Notes: a model not told the origin generated them from the letters alone. Shown: positions 55,283-64,000, numbered from the stretch's first letter. The stretch is 64,000 nucleotides of DNA from an uncultured Pseudohongiella sp. (GCA_951812965.1 OX638341.1:496001-560000); one strand, 5' to 3'. A program made the numbers and translations.

Positions 55283-55675
55283 ATGATCATCTATGGTGTC
55301 GCCCTGCTTTCCGCCTGCCTCGTGGCGGGTATGCTGATAGGCGAAGGTCTGGGCATCATTCTCGGCGTGGAAGCGAACGTCGGTGGCGTCGGCATTGCCA
55401 TGCTGTTTCTCGTGTTGGCATGCAACTCCGAGCGATTCCGCTCCCTGACCGAAGGGGCGGCCGGTTCCGGAGTCAAGTTCTGGAGCGCGATGTATATCCC
55501 CATCGTCGTCGCCATGGCGGCGCAACAGAATGTGGCCGCTGCCATTGACGGCGGCGTGCTGGCGATTACCGCCGGCGTCGCCGCGGTGGCGGTGAGTTTT
55601 GCCCTGGTGCCGGCGCTAAGCAAGATCGGCGGCGCTCCTGAGCAGGAAGCGAACGAGGAGGAAAGCGCGCCATGA
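55283..55675 (+). CDS. madL: Malonate transporter subunit MadL
   Basis: A 130-residue membrane protein with about four helices, matching MadL: MIIYGVALLSACLVAGMLIG, GLGIILGVEANVGGVGIAML (in part), SERFRSLTEGAAGSGVKFWSAMYIPIVVAMAA. Together with MadM it imports malonate with sodium or protons. GGAACG precedes the ATG. The stop overlaps the madM start. Confidence 0.9.
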   Translation: MIIYGVALLSACLVAGMLIGEGLGIILGVEANVGGVGIAMLFLVLACNSERFRSLTEGAAGSGVKFWSAMYIPIVVAMAAQQNVAAAIDGGVLAITAGVAAVAVSFALVPALSKIGGAPEQEANEEESAP

Positions 55676-56433
55676 TGGAACTACTGGAAACCGTATTCGT
55701 CCGCAACAACCTCGTCGTCGCCTTCGCCGTAGTCGGCGTCACCATCTGGCTGTCGTATCTGCTCGCCAACAAACTCACGGCAGGCCGCATTCATGGTTCC
55801 GCCATCGCCATCGCAGTCGGCCTGCTGGCGGCCTGGTACGGCGGAGTCGCCACCGGCGGCAGCCGCGGCGTGGCGGATTTCGCCCTGCTCAGCGGTATCG
55901 GCCTGATGGGCGGCGGCATGATGCGCGATTTCGCCATTGTCGCCACGGCATTCGGCGCGCAATTGAGCGAATTGAAGAAAGCCGGCCTGGCGGGCATGAT
56001 TTCCATCTTCGCCGGAGTCATCGTTTCCTTCATCGTCGGGGCGGCGGTCGCGGTGGCGTTCGGTTACACCGACCCGACCGAGATCACTACCATCGGCGCC
56101 GGCGCGGTAACTTACATCGTCGGTCCTGTCACCGGCGAGGCCATCGGCGCATCCGACGCGATGATTACCCTGAGCGTGGCCGCGGGCCTGGTGAAATCGA
56201 TTCTGGTCATGATCGGCACGCCGCTGGTGGCGCGCTACATCGGCTTGAACAATCCGCAGTCGGCGATGGTCTTCGGCGGCCTCATGGGAACCACCAGCGG
56301 CGTCGCGGCGGGACTGGCGGCAACCGATCCGAAGCTCGTGCCTTACGGCGCCATGACCGCCACTTTCTATACCGGCGTCGGCTGCCTGCTCGGGCCTTCG
56401 ATCCTGTTTTTCATCGTTGAAGCATTGTTCTGA
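55672..56433 (+). CDS. madM: Malonate transporter subunit MadM
   Basis: A 253-residue membrane protein with seven or eight helices, matching MadM: RIHGSAIAIAVGLLAAW, LLSGIGLMGGGMMRDFAIVATAFG, TIGAGAVTYIVGPVTGEAIGAS (in pieces), VFGGLMGTTSGVAAGLAATDP. It starts four bases before the madL stop (ATGA). 20 bp before matB, so malonate import and activation are one unit. Confidence 0.92.
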   Translation: MMELLETVFVRNNLVVAFAVVGVTIWLSYLLANKLTAGRIHGSAIAIAVGLLAAWYGGVATGGSRGVADFALLSGIGLMGGGMMRDFAIVATAFGAQLSELKKAGLAGMISIFAGVIVSFIVGAAVAVAFGYTDPTEITTIGAGAVTYIVGPVTGEAIGASDAMITLSVAAGLVKSILVMIGTPLVARYIGLNNPQSAMVFGGLMGTTSGVAAGLAATDPKLVPYGAMTATFYTGVGCLLGPSILFFIVEALF

Positions 56434-56453
56434 GGAAACCAAACGGAATCAGC

Positions 56454-57941
56454 ATGTCACATCACGATTTTCATCACCTGACCGAAGGCAATCAGCGCAT
56501 CGCGCTCGTTGACGATACCGAGACTTACAGCTATGGCGAGGTCAACTCACGCATCGATCGTTTCGCCACCGGATTGCTTGGTGGACGGAGCGACCTGGAA
56601 GAAGAGCGCATCGCCTTCTTCCTGCCGGCGAGCCTCGACTACGTCACCTGCATGCATGGCGTCTGGCGCGCGGGCGGTATCGCCGTTCCCCTGAATGTGG
56701 CCTCGGCGGTCGCCGAACTCGATCATTATCTGAGCAGCGCGCAGGTCACGCGCATGTTCGCGCAGGCGGGAGCGCCGGATGAGTTGCGCGAGCTTTGCGC
56801 CTCGCTCGGTATCGATTTGCTCACCGTGGACGAACTGCTGGCGGACGAAGCGGGCGAATTGCCGGAAATCGACCCGGGACGCCGCGCCATGATGCTGTTC
56901 ACCAGCGGCACCACGAGCAAGCCGAAAGGAACCGTGAGCACTCACAAGACGATCCGCGCCCAGATCACCACCCTGATCGACGCCTGGTGCTGGACCGAAA
57001 ACGATGTGATCTCCCTGTTCCTGCCGCTGCACCATATACACGGCATTATCAACATTCTCAGTTGCGGACTCTGGGCCGGGGCAAGGGTGCATCTGTTCGC
57101 GGGGCTCGATATTCCCAGGGTCACCGCCGAAGTCACGTCCAATGTCTACAACGTCTTCATGGCGGTGCCGACGGTTTACGTCAAACTGATTCAGCACCTG
57201 GAAAAACAGGACCCGAAAGAAGTCGAGGCCGTCTGCGCCGGATTCAAGGCCATGCGGCTGAACATTTCCGGCTCGGCGGCCTGCCCGGTCAAACTGTTTG
57301 AACAATGGCGCGACCTGACCGGCCAGGTACTGCTAGAGCGCTACGGCATGACCGAAATCGGCATGGGTATTTCCAATCCCTATGACGGCGAGCGGCGCGC
57401 GGGTTATGTGGGCCAACCGCTGCCCGGAGTTGAAGTGCAATTGTTCGGCGAAGATCACCGACCCGTCGAAGGCGAGGGCAATCCCGGCGAAATCCGCATC
57501 AAGGGCGATAACGTGTTCCTGGAGTACTGGGGCAACGAGGAAGCCACCAGGAAGAGCTTCGTCGACGGCTGGTTCTGCACCGGCGATATGGCGGTGATCG
57601 AAGACGGCTATTACCGCATCATGGGCCGCACCTCCGTGGACATCATCAAATCCGGCGGCTACAAGCTTTCCGCTCTGGAGATCGAAGGCGTGCTGCTTAC
57701 CCATGATGAAATCGCGGAGGTGGCTGTAATCGGCAGCGAAGACGAAGTCTGGGGCGAGGCGGTCACGGCCTTCGTCGTAACGAAGAACGGCGCCGACTTG
57801 GATTACGCCGAGCTGAAAAAATGGTGCAACGACCGCATGTCGTCGTACAAGATTCCCAAACACGTCAAGCGGCTGGACTCCCTGCCGCGCAACGCAATGG
57901 GCAAGGTCACCAAACCCTCACTGAAATCGGTACCGCTATGA
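56454..57941 (+). CDS. matB: Malonyl-CoA synthetase
   Basis: A 495-residue acyl-CoA synthetase of the ANL superfamily. It has the P-loop FTSGTTSKPKGT, LPLHHIHGI, ERYGMTEIGM, the DGWFCTGDMA hinge region and the C-terminal catalytic lysine in NAMGKVTKPS. The call as malonyl-CoA synthetase rests on similarity to MatB plus the adjacent MadLM genes; a related dicarboxylate or short-chain acid ligase is possible. Its product feeds fatty acid or polyketide synthesis. The stop overlaps the next start. Confidence 0.87.
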   Translation: MSHHDFHHLTEGNQRIALVDDTETYSYGEVNSRIDRFATGLLGGRSDLEEERIAFFLPASLDYVTCMHGVWRAGGIAVPLNVASAVAELDHYLSSAQVTRMFAQAGAPDELRELCASLGIDLLTVDELLADEAGELPEIDPGRRAMMLFTSGTTSKPKGTVSTHKTIRAQITTLIDAWCWTENDVISLFLPLHHIHGIINILSCGLWAGARVHLFAGLDIPRVTAEVTSNVYNVFMAVPTVYVKLIQHLEKQDPKEVEAVCAGFKAMRLNISGSAACPVKLFEQWRDLTGQVLLERYGMTEIGMGISNPYDGERRAGYVGQPLPGVEVQLFGEDHRPVEGEGNPGEIRIKGDNVFLEYWGNEEATRKSFVDGWFCTGDMAVIEDGYYRIMGRTSVDIIKSGGYKLSALEIEGVLLTHDEIAEVAVIGSEDEVWGEAVTAFVVTKNGADLDYAELKKWCNDRMSSYKIPKHVKRLDSLPRNAMGKVTKPSLKSVPL

Positions 57942-58975
57942 TGAAACGCAGAAGCTTTCTCGGGGCGGCGCTGGCAGGCGCCGCCATGTTGCCCACGCTG
58001 GCCAGGGCCCAGCAGGATTTGGCGCCGGCGGCGCCGAGAGACTGGTCGGGCAACACGCCCCTGCGCTATCCCGACCCGGACCTGGTGGCGCTCGACGATC
58101 GTTTTCGTCCTTACATTCTTTTCAACACACCGATCCAGCGCTTGCATACCGGCACTTTATGGGCGGAAGGCCCGGCCTGGAGCGGCGTCGGCCGTTTCCT
58201 GGTCTGGAGCGACATTCCCAACAACCGGCAATTGCGCTGGCTCGAAGACGACGGTCATGTGACGGAATTCCGCAACCCATCGGGGCATAGCAACGGCAAT
58301 ACTTTCGATGCCCAGGGCCGGCAGATTTCCTGCGAACACGGCGGCCGCCGCGTAGTGCGCTACGAACACGACGGCACGGTTACCGTCATCGCCGACAGTT
58401 ACGAAGGCAGCCCATTGAATTCGCCCAACGACGCCGCCGTGCACCCCGACGGCAGCATCTGGTTCACCGACCCGCCTTACGGCATCCGCGGGAACTACGA
58501 AGGCTACCGTGCCGAGCAGGAACACCCGCTATCGGTCTACCGCGTGGATGCCGCTTCGGGCCGCATTAATCGTGTAACCGATGACATCGACGCGCCCAAC
58601 GGCCTGTGTTTCTCGCCCGACTGCCGCCTGCTCTATGTCGCCAATACCGGCACCGGACGCGACATCCGCGTGTGGGATGTCGATGGCGAAAACCTGCGCA
58701 ACGGCCGCGTATTCGCCGAACTCGTCGACCCGACCACGGGCAATCGCACCTCGGCCGACGGCATGCGCTGCGACGTCGACGGCAACGTCTGGGCCGGCGC
58801 CCGGCCCGGCGTGCAGATCATCGCCCCCGACGGCGATACCATCGGCATCATCCGCCTGCCCGAAGTCTGCGCCAACGTCTGCTTCGGCGGCACGCGCCGC
58901 AACCGCCTGTTCATGACCGCAAGCCAGTCTCTGTATTCGGTTTACGTGGGGGTGCGGGGTGCGGGGTACGGGTAA
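57938..58975 (+). CDS. Tat-exported SMP-30/gluconolactonase-like protein
   Basis: A 345-residue six-bladed propeller of the SMP-30/gluconolactonase family with a twin-arginine signal (MKRRSFLGAALAGAAMLPTLARAQ, in part: RRSFLGA motif, AxA cleavage). Metal-site residues are as in the family: EGPAW (Glu), NSPNDAAV (Asn), APNGLCFSPD (Asn) and TSADGMRCDVDGNVW (Asp). It probably hydrolyses a sugar lactone in the periplasm; the PQQ dehydrogenase at 40260 could make such lactones but is 18 kb away. The ATG at 57938 overlaps the matB stop (ATGA). Twin-arginine export ties it to tatABC. Confidence 0.88.
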   Translation: MMKRRSFLGAALAGAAMLPTLARAQQDLAPAAPRDWSGNTPLRYPDPDLVALDDRFRPYILFNTPIQRLHTGTLWAEGPAWSGVGRFLVWSDIPNNRQLRWLEDDGHVTEFRNPSGHSNGNTFDAQGRQISCEHGGRRVVRYEHDGTVTVIADSYEGSPLNSPNDAAVHPDGSIWFTDPPYGIRGNYEGYRAEQEHPLSVYRVDAASGRINRVTDDIDAPNGLCFSPDCRLLYVANTGTGRDIRVWDVDGENLRNGRVFAELVDPTTGNRTSADGMRCDVDGNVWAGARPGVQIIAPDGDTIGIIRLPEVCANVCFGGTRRNRLFMTASQSLYSVYVGVRGAGYG

Positions 58976-59076
58976 GGGCAAGCGTTTATGAAGCGTTAGT
59001 TTCCTGCGTAATTCGAACGCCGCCAAGTTGCGCCTGGAGGCAGGATGAAAACTGATACGATGCGATATTGAGCGGT

Positions 59077-59394
59077 TTACCCTTGTGCTGCGATCGGTTG
59101 CTCCGAGCGCTGAACTGCATACGGCTGCAGTTTAAATCCAAGTGCACCGAGCACTTTGAGAACGGTGGCGAAACTGGCATTTCCATTCACGCTGAGCGCC
59201 TTGTAGAGGCTTTCTCGCCCCAGACCAGCTTCTGCCGCGACTCGGGACATACCTTGGGACTTCGCGACATCGCCAAGAGCGGCCGCGATCAGGCGCGAAT
59301 CGCCCTCCTCGAAAGCCGCTTCCAGATATGCCACAACTTCTTCCTGGGTGCGAAGATGGTCTGCGGCGTCCCAAGGCTTGGTTGCAATGGTCAT
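59077..59394 (-). CDS. Antitoxin of a HigBA-like module (HTH protein)
   Basis: A 105-residue Xre-type protein of the 'addiction module antidote' family: TIATKPWDAADHLRTQEEVVAYLEAAFE (in part), then HTH MSRVAAEAGLGRESLYKALS and NASFATVLKVLGALGF. It binds its own promoter and neutralises the toxin. Second gene of the pair, 6 bp after the toxin stop, with AGGAG in front. Toxin-first order is the hallmark of HigBA. Confidence 0.88.
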   Translation of the reverse strand: MTIATKPWDAADHLRTQEEVVAYLEAAFEEGDSRLIAAALGDVAKSQGMSRVAAEAGLGRESLYKALSVNGNASFATVLKVLGALGFKLQPYAVQRSEQPIAAQG

Positions 59395-59400
59395 TACGAT

Positions 59401-59730
59401 TCACTCCTGCTGAAGAATTTGTTTCGCCATAGCTTGCGCCTGTTCGATATCACGCTGTTGCGTTCCCTTGGCGCCGCCGAGAACGATAACAACAGAGCCC
59501 TGGCTTTGGCGGATGAAGTAAACCCGATATCCTGGACCATAGTCGATTCGTAGTTCGGATACTTTCCCGCCTACGTACCGCGTATCACCGTAGTTTCCCA
59601 GCGACATTCGCCTTATCCGAACATCGATTCGCGCCTTGACCTTGACGTCACCAAGCTTCTCGAACCAGCGGTCAAAGTCCTCTGTCTGTACAACATTGAT
59701 GGAACCCTGATTGTAACTTATGGGATACAC
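59401..59730 (-). CDS. RelE/HigB-like toxin
   Basis: A 109-residue RelE/ParE-superfamily protein of the 'addiction module killer' group: EDFDRWFEKLGDVKVKARID (in part), RRMSLGNYGDTRYVGGKVSELRIDYGPGYRVYF (in pieces) and LLGGAKGTQQRDIEQAQ-type C-terminus. It is expected to cleave mRNA on the ribosome. Start ATG at 59730; a GTG around 59691 would give the more usual shorter N-terminus. The 174-bp gap to the next gene (59731-59904) has no recognised element besides its promoter. Confidence 0.87.
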   Translation of the reverse strand: MYPISYNQGSINVVQTEDFDRWFEKLGDVKVKARIDVRIRRMSLGNYGDTRYVGGKVSELRIDYGPGYRVYFIRQSQGSVVIVLGGAKGTQQRDIEQAQAMAKQILQQE

Positions 59731-59904
59731 AATTCAATCCTTTTCCCCACTGACGATCGGCCCAATCGAGCTTTCTAACGAGTCTCCATAGGATGACCGC
59801 CCCCAACTGGTCAGGCGCAAGGTATAGTCCGTTTTCCGTGTATGTGCTTAGTTTGGAGCAAATATTCCTAGTCTCACCCCAACTGAAGACTGAATGCAGA
59901 TGAG

Positions 59905-62316
59905 TCAGTCCAGTTTTGCTTGCAGAACGCTCGCGGGAAGGGCCAGCAGCGCATAACAGGCGATCGCGACCAGCAGGCTGGTGTTGATTCCGCTCCACAT
60001 TGAGATGGCGACGGCGAAGACGCTGGCGAGGACGCCGGTGGCGCCGTTCATGCCCCACATCCAGGGCAGGCATTGGCTGGAATACTCGCGGAACATCCGC
60101 AAGCCGAGGGGAAAACACATACCCATGGGCACGGCCGGCAGGCTGACCAGGGCGATCACGATCAGGCATCGGACGAGCAGGCCCTGGTGGATCGTCGCGG
60201 TGATCAACGGACCGGCCATGACATAGATCAGCGCCAGCAAGGAAACGATGGCGCCGGGGATCAGCAGGGTCCAGCGCGAGCCGCGGCCGACCCGGATGCG
60301 GTCGGAAACAAAGCTGCCGGCACCGGCAGCGAGAATCATCGAAAACAGCAGCACCGCCACGGCGTATACCGGATGCCCAAGGTAAACCGAGAAACGTTGC
60401 ATGAGCGGGATCTGCACCATCATGAAGCCGGTGCCGATACAGGCGAAGTACGCAAGGCCGCTGAGGAAAACGCGGTTGGAAATCTTCGGCTTGCCGGCGA
60501 TGAGGAGCGGGGCCACGATTACGAGCAGCACCCCGGCCAACGCCATCCCGCATAGCAGCATCAAGGTATAAGTCGCGAGCAGATTGCCGCCGGCGACGAT
60601 GCCCAGATCTTCGAGTTCCCCGCCGTCATTGAACAATGCGGCTGGCTTCAGAATATTGAAGAAGTAAGGGCGGCTGTCGGTGGGCGGCGTGAAGTCCAGG
60701 TATTCGTGCTCGGTGGCGGCCAGCAATTGCTGTTCGTCGGCGACGGCAAGCACGTTGCGGATCAGGGGTTCAGAAGACTGCTGCCTGGGCGAATGCAGAA
60801 TCGTGAATCCGTATTCTTCCGTCACCCGCTCGATGGTATCGATATCCGCCGCTGCAAGTGGTTGTGGAGACACGAGCAAGGTCGCCACGGAAAGTCGCGA
60901 TACGAGGGCGATATGGTCCGCAGGCCGTTCGATGCCGCGGCGGAGCAGCGACATCGCCGCGAGTGAAATCAGCCGGTTGGTTTCCGACAGCGCATCCGGG
61001 GTATGCCAGCGCGAGACGGCGAGCAGTCCGTTCGGATTGAGATGGTCGAGAAAAACCTGCCAGCCTTCAACGGTATAGAGGCCGTTTTCCGATAACGTAA
61101 ATGCTCCGGCCCCGGTTGCCGCCCATGTGTCTATCAGCGACATCTGGATAACATCGAAGGATTCTTCCGAACGTGTCAGGTAGGAACGCGCCTCGTCGTG
61201 TATGAATTCGACCTCGTCCTGATCGTAAAGTCGCACGAAGTCGCGGCGATCCTCGCGCAATACCCGCAGCGCCGCCTCGTTGATCTCGATTCCGGTAATT
61301 CGCGAACTGCCGGCCCACAAGGCCGTGAGGACGTCCCTGCCGCCGCCAACGCCGATCACGGCGGCGCTGCCGCCGGGCCGCACATGATACGGAAGCGAAG
61401 TCACGTCAAAGCGCGGCCAGTCGAGATTGGCCCGGTCGCCGTCCCATTGGGTAAGCGCGGTGCCTGCCTCACCGTCGATCACCATGGCCTGGCCCTGCAT
61501 GCCTTCAATGACGGGAGCGCCCTCGCCCGGACCCCAGAAGAACGGGCCCGCTTCGATATAAGGGAAGACAAGCACCTGGCCGTGAATGGTCCAGAACTCA
61601 AGGGTGTCCTGTTCGTAACTGATCGGATTGCCCTTGGGAAAGAACACCCGAAATCCCTGCGGGCTCGAATGATTTACGACGGCAGCGATGATGATCGCGG
61701 CGCCGGCCGCGACCCAGAGCAGCGGTCTGGCGCCGCCGCGAGCGACTTGAAACAGCAAGACGCCGAACAGGGCAACGGCGGCAGTGACGAAAGTCGCGCT
61801 GGTGATGTCGAGTGCGTTAAGCAAGGGCAGGCAAGCGATACTGCCGATGGCCGCGCCAATGAGATCGACCGCGTAGATCAGTCCGCTATTGCCTTTCACC
61901 TGGGTCAGCGCGACGGTGACGACGACGCCGCTGAAAAAGAACGGTATCGCCACCGCCACGGTAATCAGCGCCATCTTCGCGACACCGAGCGCCGACCACC
62001 CGTCGCTGATGTTGAGCGGAGTGTAGATCACCGCCAGATGGCAAACTATGGCGCTCGCACCGAAATAGATGGAGTAGCGAAACAGATTGTCAAAGGCGTT
62101 GGCGATGTTGAAACGGCGCGGTTGCAAATAAACCCTAAGTGCTCCTGCCGCCATACCGAACATGGCCATGGACACGGCGAAAAACGACAAGTGGTACCAG
62201 GTCACCACAGACAGTAGCCGTGTGTTCAGTACTTCGAGCAGCAGCGTCGCGCCGGTGATGAAAAAAAGCCCGAGCAGAAATGCCTTGTTGGCCGGTTGTG
62301 CTATGTTTTCGCTCAT
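59905..62316 (-). CDS. Membrane-bound spermidine-synthase-like protein
   Basis: An 803-residue fusion: about eight N-terminal helices (FLLGLFFITGATLLLEVLNTRLLSVVTWYHLSFF in pieces), a Rossmann aminopropyl-/methyltransferase-like domain (about 310-480: AAVIGVGGGRDVLTALW, TGIEINEAAL, EVEFIHDEARSYL, DVIQMSLIDTW) and a C-terminal block of six or more helices. This is the layout of the SpeE-like multi-domain proteins found in many bacteria, whose reaction is not settled. Motif I (GVGGGRD) is intact. It is divergent from the next gene, 30 bp away. Confidence 0.8.
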   Translation of the reverse strand: MSENIAQPANKAFLLGLFFITGATLLLEVLNTRLLSVVTWYHLSFFAVSMAMFGMAAGALRVYLQPRRFNIANAFDNLFRYSIYFGASAIVCHLAVIYTPLNISDGWSALGVAKMALITVAVAIPFFFSGVVVTVALTQVKGNSGLIYAVDLIGAAIGSIACLPLLNALDITSATFVTAAVALFGVLLFQVARGGARPLLWVAAGAAIIIAAVVNHSSPQGFRVFFPKGNPISYEQDTLEFWTIHGQVLVFPYIEAGPFFWGPGEGAPVIEGMQGQAMVIDGEAGTALTQWDGDRANLDWPRFDVTSLPYHVRPGGSAAVIGVGGGRDVLTALWAGSSRITGIEINEAALRVLREDRRDFVRLYDQDEVEFIHDEARSYLTRSEESFDVIQMSLIDTWAATGAGAFTLSENGLYTVEGWQVFLDHLNPNGLLAVSRWHTPDALSETNRLISLAAMSLLRRGIERPADHIALVSRLSVATLLVSPQPLAAADIDTIERVTEEYGFTILHSPRQQSSEPLIRNVLAVADEQQLLAATEHEYLDFTPPTDSRPYFFNILKPAALFNDGGELEDLGIVAGGNLLATYTLMLLCGMALAGVLLVIVAPLLIAGKPKISNRVFLSGLAYFACIGTGFMMVQIPLMQRFSVYLGHPVYAVAVLLFSMILAAGAGSFVSDRIRVGRGSRWTLLIPGAIVSLLALIYVMAGPLITATIHQGLLVRCLIVIALVSLPAVPMGMCFPLGLRMFREYSSQCLPWMWGMNGATGVLASVFAVAISMWSGINTSLLVAIACYALLALPASVLQAKLD

Positions 62317-62346
62317 CGGTTTCGCCGACTCTTCACGGCTCCAGAC

Positions 62347-63528
62347 ATGCGCGCATTCGGATTGACAGCAATCGGCACACAGGCGGCAATCGTACTGCTG
62401 GCGATTTATTTGTTCGCGTTGTCATGGTTTGCCCTGACCAATCCGATCTACACCTGGGATGTGGTTCCCTATGTGGCGACGACTTTCTCGGCCGATAGTG
62501 GCGATCCTGCGGCAATTCATGAGGCGACCTACGAACTGCTGCGGCGCTCGCTCAATGCGGCGCAATTCAATTCCCTGATCGGCGGCGAATACGCTGCCGC
62601 TATGTATGCAAGCCCGGAAAATTTCGCCGGCCAGCTTAGCATGTATGAAATCAAGCCGCTGTATGTGTTGTTCCTGCGGGGCCTGGCCGCGGCCGGGGCG
62701 AATCCAGTTTACGGCATCATCTGGCTTTCGCTTGTTCCGAGCTTGCTGATCTGTCTGATCCTGTTTGACTGGCTGCGGAATCTGACCGACCCGGTGCAGG
62801 CGGTGCTGGTTGTCATTCTTTTCTCCATCGGCGCGCGGCTGTTCGACCTCAGCCGGGTTCCGACGCCGGACAGTTTTTCCGCGCTGGCGGTAATAGCGGG
62901 GCTCTGGTGCCTGCTGGCGCGGCGATGGGCCGCGGGAGCAGTGGCCTTGCTTTGCCTTTCGATCTGGATACGCACGAATAACATCCTTTTCGTCGCTCCA
63001 CTGCTTTTGTTGCTCTGTTGGAACCATTTGCGCCGAGGTGAGCCGTCGCAATCAGAAGAGTTTTATTGGTACGGCGGCGGGCTGGCGTTCAGCGCCCTGT
63101 CCTGGTTCTGGATTAGTGCGGTCTTCGATTACGACTGGTGGCGGCTGTTCTATCACACCCTTATCGAATCCCAAGTCGATATCGAGGCGTTCGCCGAACC
63201 GTTCTCCCTGGCGCTATATCTCGATGTGCTGCGCAGCGGCGCCGTACAGCTATTTGCCAGCGGCGCGATGATCGCGACGGTGCTGCCGCTGTTTTTGCTG
63301 CTCTGGCTGATCTCATGGTGCGGAAACCGGCGCGGCAACCTGGCCGGCATCGTCAGACCCGAAAAGCTTGTTTCGCTGGCCGATGTCAGCCTGCTTTGCC
63401 TGCTGGTTTTCGCCGCCTTTCTGGTACTGTTCCCGTTGATTGCCGGGCTGGACCGGTTTCTGACAGCTTACTACGGACTCATCACTGTGTTCGCGGTCAG
63501 TCGATTTCCCACTCGGACTGATCGATAG
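62347..63528 (+). CDS. Polytopic membrane protein, possibly glycosyltransferase-like
   Basis: A 393-residue protein with about nine hydrophobic segments and a periplasmic loop after the first (TNPIYTWDVVPYVATTFSAD, in part). A DVVPY-type acidic residue after helix 1 and the WIRTNNILFVAPLLLLL segment recall GT-C glycosyltransferases, but no family was recognised with certainty. The ATG at 62347 was chosen; an ATG at 62296 in frame would lengthen it by 17 residues into the neighbouring divergent gene. It is followed 10 bp later by another membrane protein, likely in one operon. Confidence 0.7.
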   Translation: MRAFGLTAIGTQAAIVLLAIYLFALSWFALTNPIYTWDVVPYVATTFSADSGDPAAIHEATYELLRRSLNAAQFNSLIGGEYAAAMYASPENFAGQLSMYEIKPLYVLFLRGLAAAGANPVYGIIWLSLVPSLLICLILFDWLRNLTDPVQAVLVVILFSIGARLFDLSRVPTPDSFSALAVIAGLWCLLARRWAAGAVALLCLSIWIRTNNILFVAPLLLLLCWNHLRRGEPSQSEEFYWYGGGLAFSALSWFWISAVFDYDWWRLFYHTLIESQVDIEAFAEPFSLALYLDVLRSGAVQLFASGAMIATVLPLFLLLWLISWCGNRRGNLAGIVRPEKLVSLADVSLLCLLVFAAFLVLFPLIAGLDRFLTAYYGLITVFAVSRFPTRTDR

Positions 63529-63538
63529 CAATCTGCGT

Positions 63539-64000
63539 ATGAGCGAATACCAGACAGACTTCCGCCGCCTGAATGTATTGATGATCATATTCGGCGCGGC
63601 TTGGCTGCTGTTGATCAGCGGATTGATGATTGCCGATGTCTGGGACGAAACCAATGCCCGGATGTTGTTCATAACCGAGCCCGTGGTCAGTCAGAACGTC
63701 TTCGAGGCCGTGCTGGCAGCATGGCTTCATCAACTCCCGCTCGACATTTATCGACCCATGGGAAGCAGTTTGGCCCTGGCATTGGGCAAACTGCTCGACG
63801 GCAATTTCATCTGGATGCGGTATTTCAACGCCCTGCTGATGATTGGTTCGGCAGGACTGCTGGCGCAGGCCCTGGCGTTCAGATACCAGACCACAACCCG
63901 GCACGCCCTGGCCTTTTATGTCGTCCTCCTGTTTTCCAGTTCGAGTCTCATTACTTCGACCTGGTTTGCGAACATATTTGACGCCGCCTGTCTGTTCTTT
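63539..64000 (+). CDS. Polytopic membrane protein, 3'-partial
   Basis: An open frame from ATG 63539 (MSEYQTDFRRLNVLMII) to the window edge, 154 codons with no stop. It has hydrophobic segments at about 13-32, 100-120 and 128-145, with a DVWDETNARM loop after helix 1, again reminiscent of GT-C enzymes (acidic residues in the first loop) and of the preceding gene. Family not identified. The remainder lies outside the window. Confidence 0.75.
   Translation, partial: MSEYQTDFRRLNVLMIIFGAAWLLLISGLMIADVWDETNARMLFITEPVVSQNVFEAVLAAWLHQLPLDIYRPMGSSLALALGKLLDGNFIWMRYFNALLMIGSAGLLAQALAFRYQTTTRHALAFYVVLLFSSSSLITSTWFANIFDAACLFF

Noticed and set aside
59077..59730. Prophage remnant, because the antitoxin family is often labelled prophage DNA-binding
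   Set aside because: No integrase, structural or lysis gene and no attachment-site repeats nearby; it is an ordinary toxin-antitoxin pair.

Overview
The window reads as one continuous piece of a high-GC gammaproteobacterial chromosome. The housekeeping genes follow an order also found in Pseudomonas-like genomes: PBP1A - rpmE - priA - SPOR protein - hslVU - DUF971 - ubiE/ubiJ/ubiB - hisIE - tatABC - dtd - pip - typA/thiI - glutamine synthetase - ntrBC - secB - rhodanese - gpmI. A recCBD operon lies further right. No rRNA, tRNA, prophage or CRISPR array was seen. The species cannot be named. The accessory genes (sterol methyltransferase, PQQ dehydrogenase, malonate uptake) would suit an uncultured marine or host-associated lineage, but that is only an inference.

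Layout. 1-6.4 kb: partial PBP1A, rpmE, a complete ISAs1-type insertion sequence (2683-4758, 10-bp target duplication) whose transposase carries an N-terminal DUF4338 (DruA-like) domain, a sterol C-24 methyltransferase homologue, and a free-standing chorismate mutase. 6.4-13.4 kb: priA, SPOR protein, hslVU, DUF971, ubiE, ubiJ. 13.4-17.7 kb: an accessory block with two adjacent exported ureohydrolases, one of which has lost its metal site. 17.8-21.9 kb: ubiB, hisIE, tatABC. 21.9-27.6 kb: a REP-associated transposase (RAYT), dtd, pip, typA, thiI. 27.6-31.6 kb: a nitrogen-regulation cluster, namely a eukaryote-like type II glutamine synthetase behind two NtrC sites and a sigma-54 promoter, followed by ntrB and ntrC. 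31.6-32.1 kb: a 51-bp tandem array between two REP palindromes. 32.1-34.9 kb: secB, rhodanese protein, gpmI. 35.1-40.2 kb: a compound transposon bounded by two ISNCY-type copies and a 16-bp direct repeat, carrying a truncated PIN toxin, a serine hydrolase and a DUF899 gene with an internal stop. 40.2-46.3 kb: PQQ dehydrogenase lipoprotein, YHS and DoxX-like proteins, DUF3667, DUF1295, and a broken NYN gene. 46.3-55.1 kb: recC-recB-recD. 55.2-59 kb: madL-madM-matB and a Tat-exported gluconolactonase-like protein. 59-64 kb: a HigBA-like toxin-antitoxin pair, a membrane-bound spermidine-synthase-like protein, and two polytopic membrane proteins, the last cut by the window edge.

A family of palindromic REP elements (core GGGCGAGGCATGCCTCGCCC or the CGACG variant) occurs at eight places, mostly as pairs. 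They mark almost every accessory junction, lie inside the tatB reading frame and at the 5' end of the broken NYN gene, and flank the tandem array. The RAYT at 21.9 kb is a plausible agent of their spread.

The strongest leads are the active/degenerate pair of exported ureohydrolases, the bacterial sterol methyltransferase, the DUF4338-transposase fusion, the in-place replacement of GSI by GSII at an NtrC-controlled locus, the compound transposon with complementary defects, and the REP elements used as coding sequence or expanded into an array.
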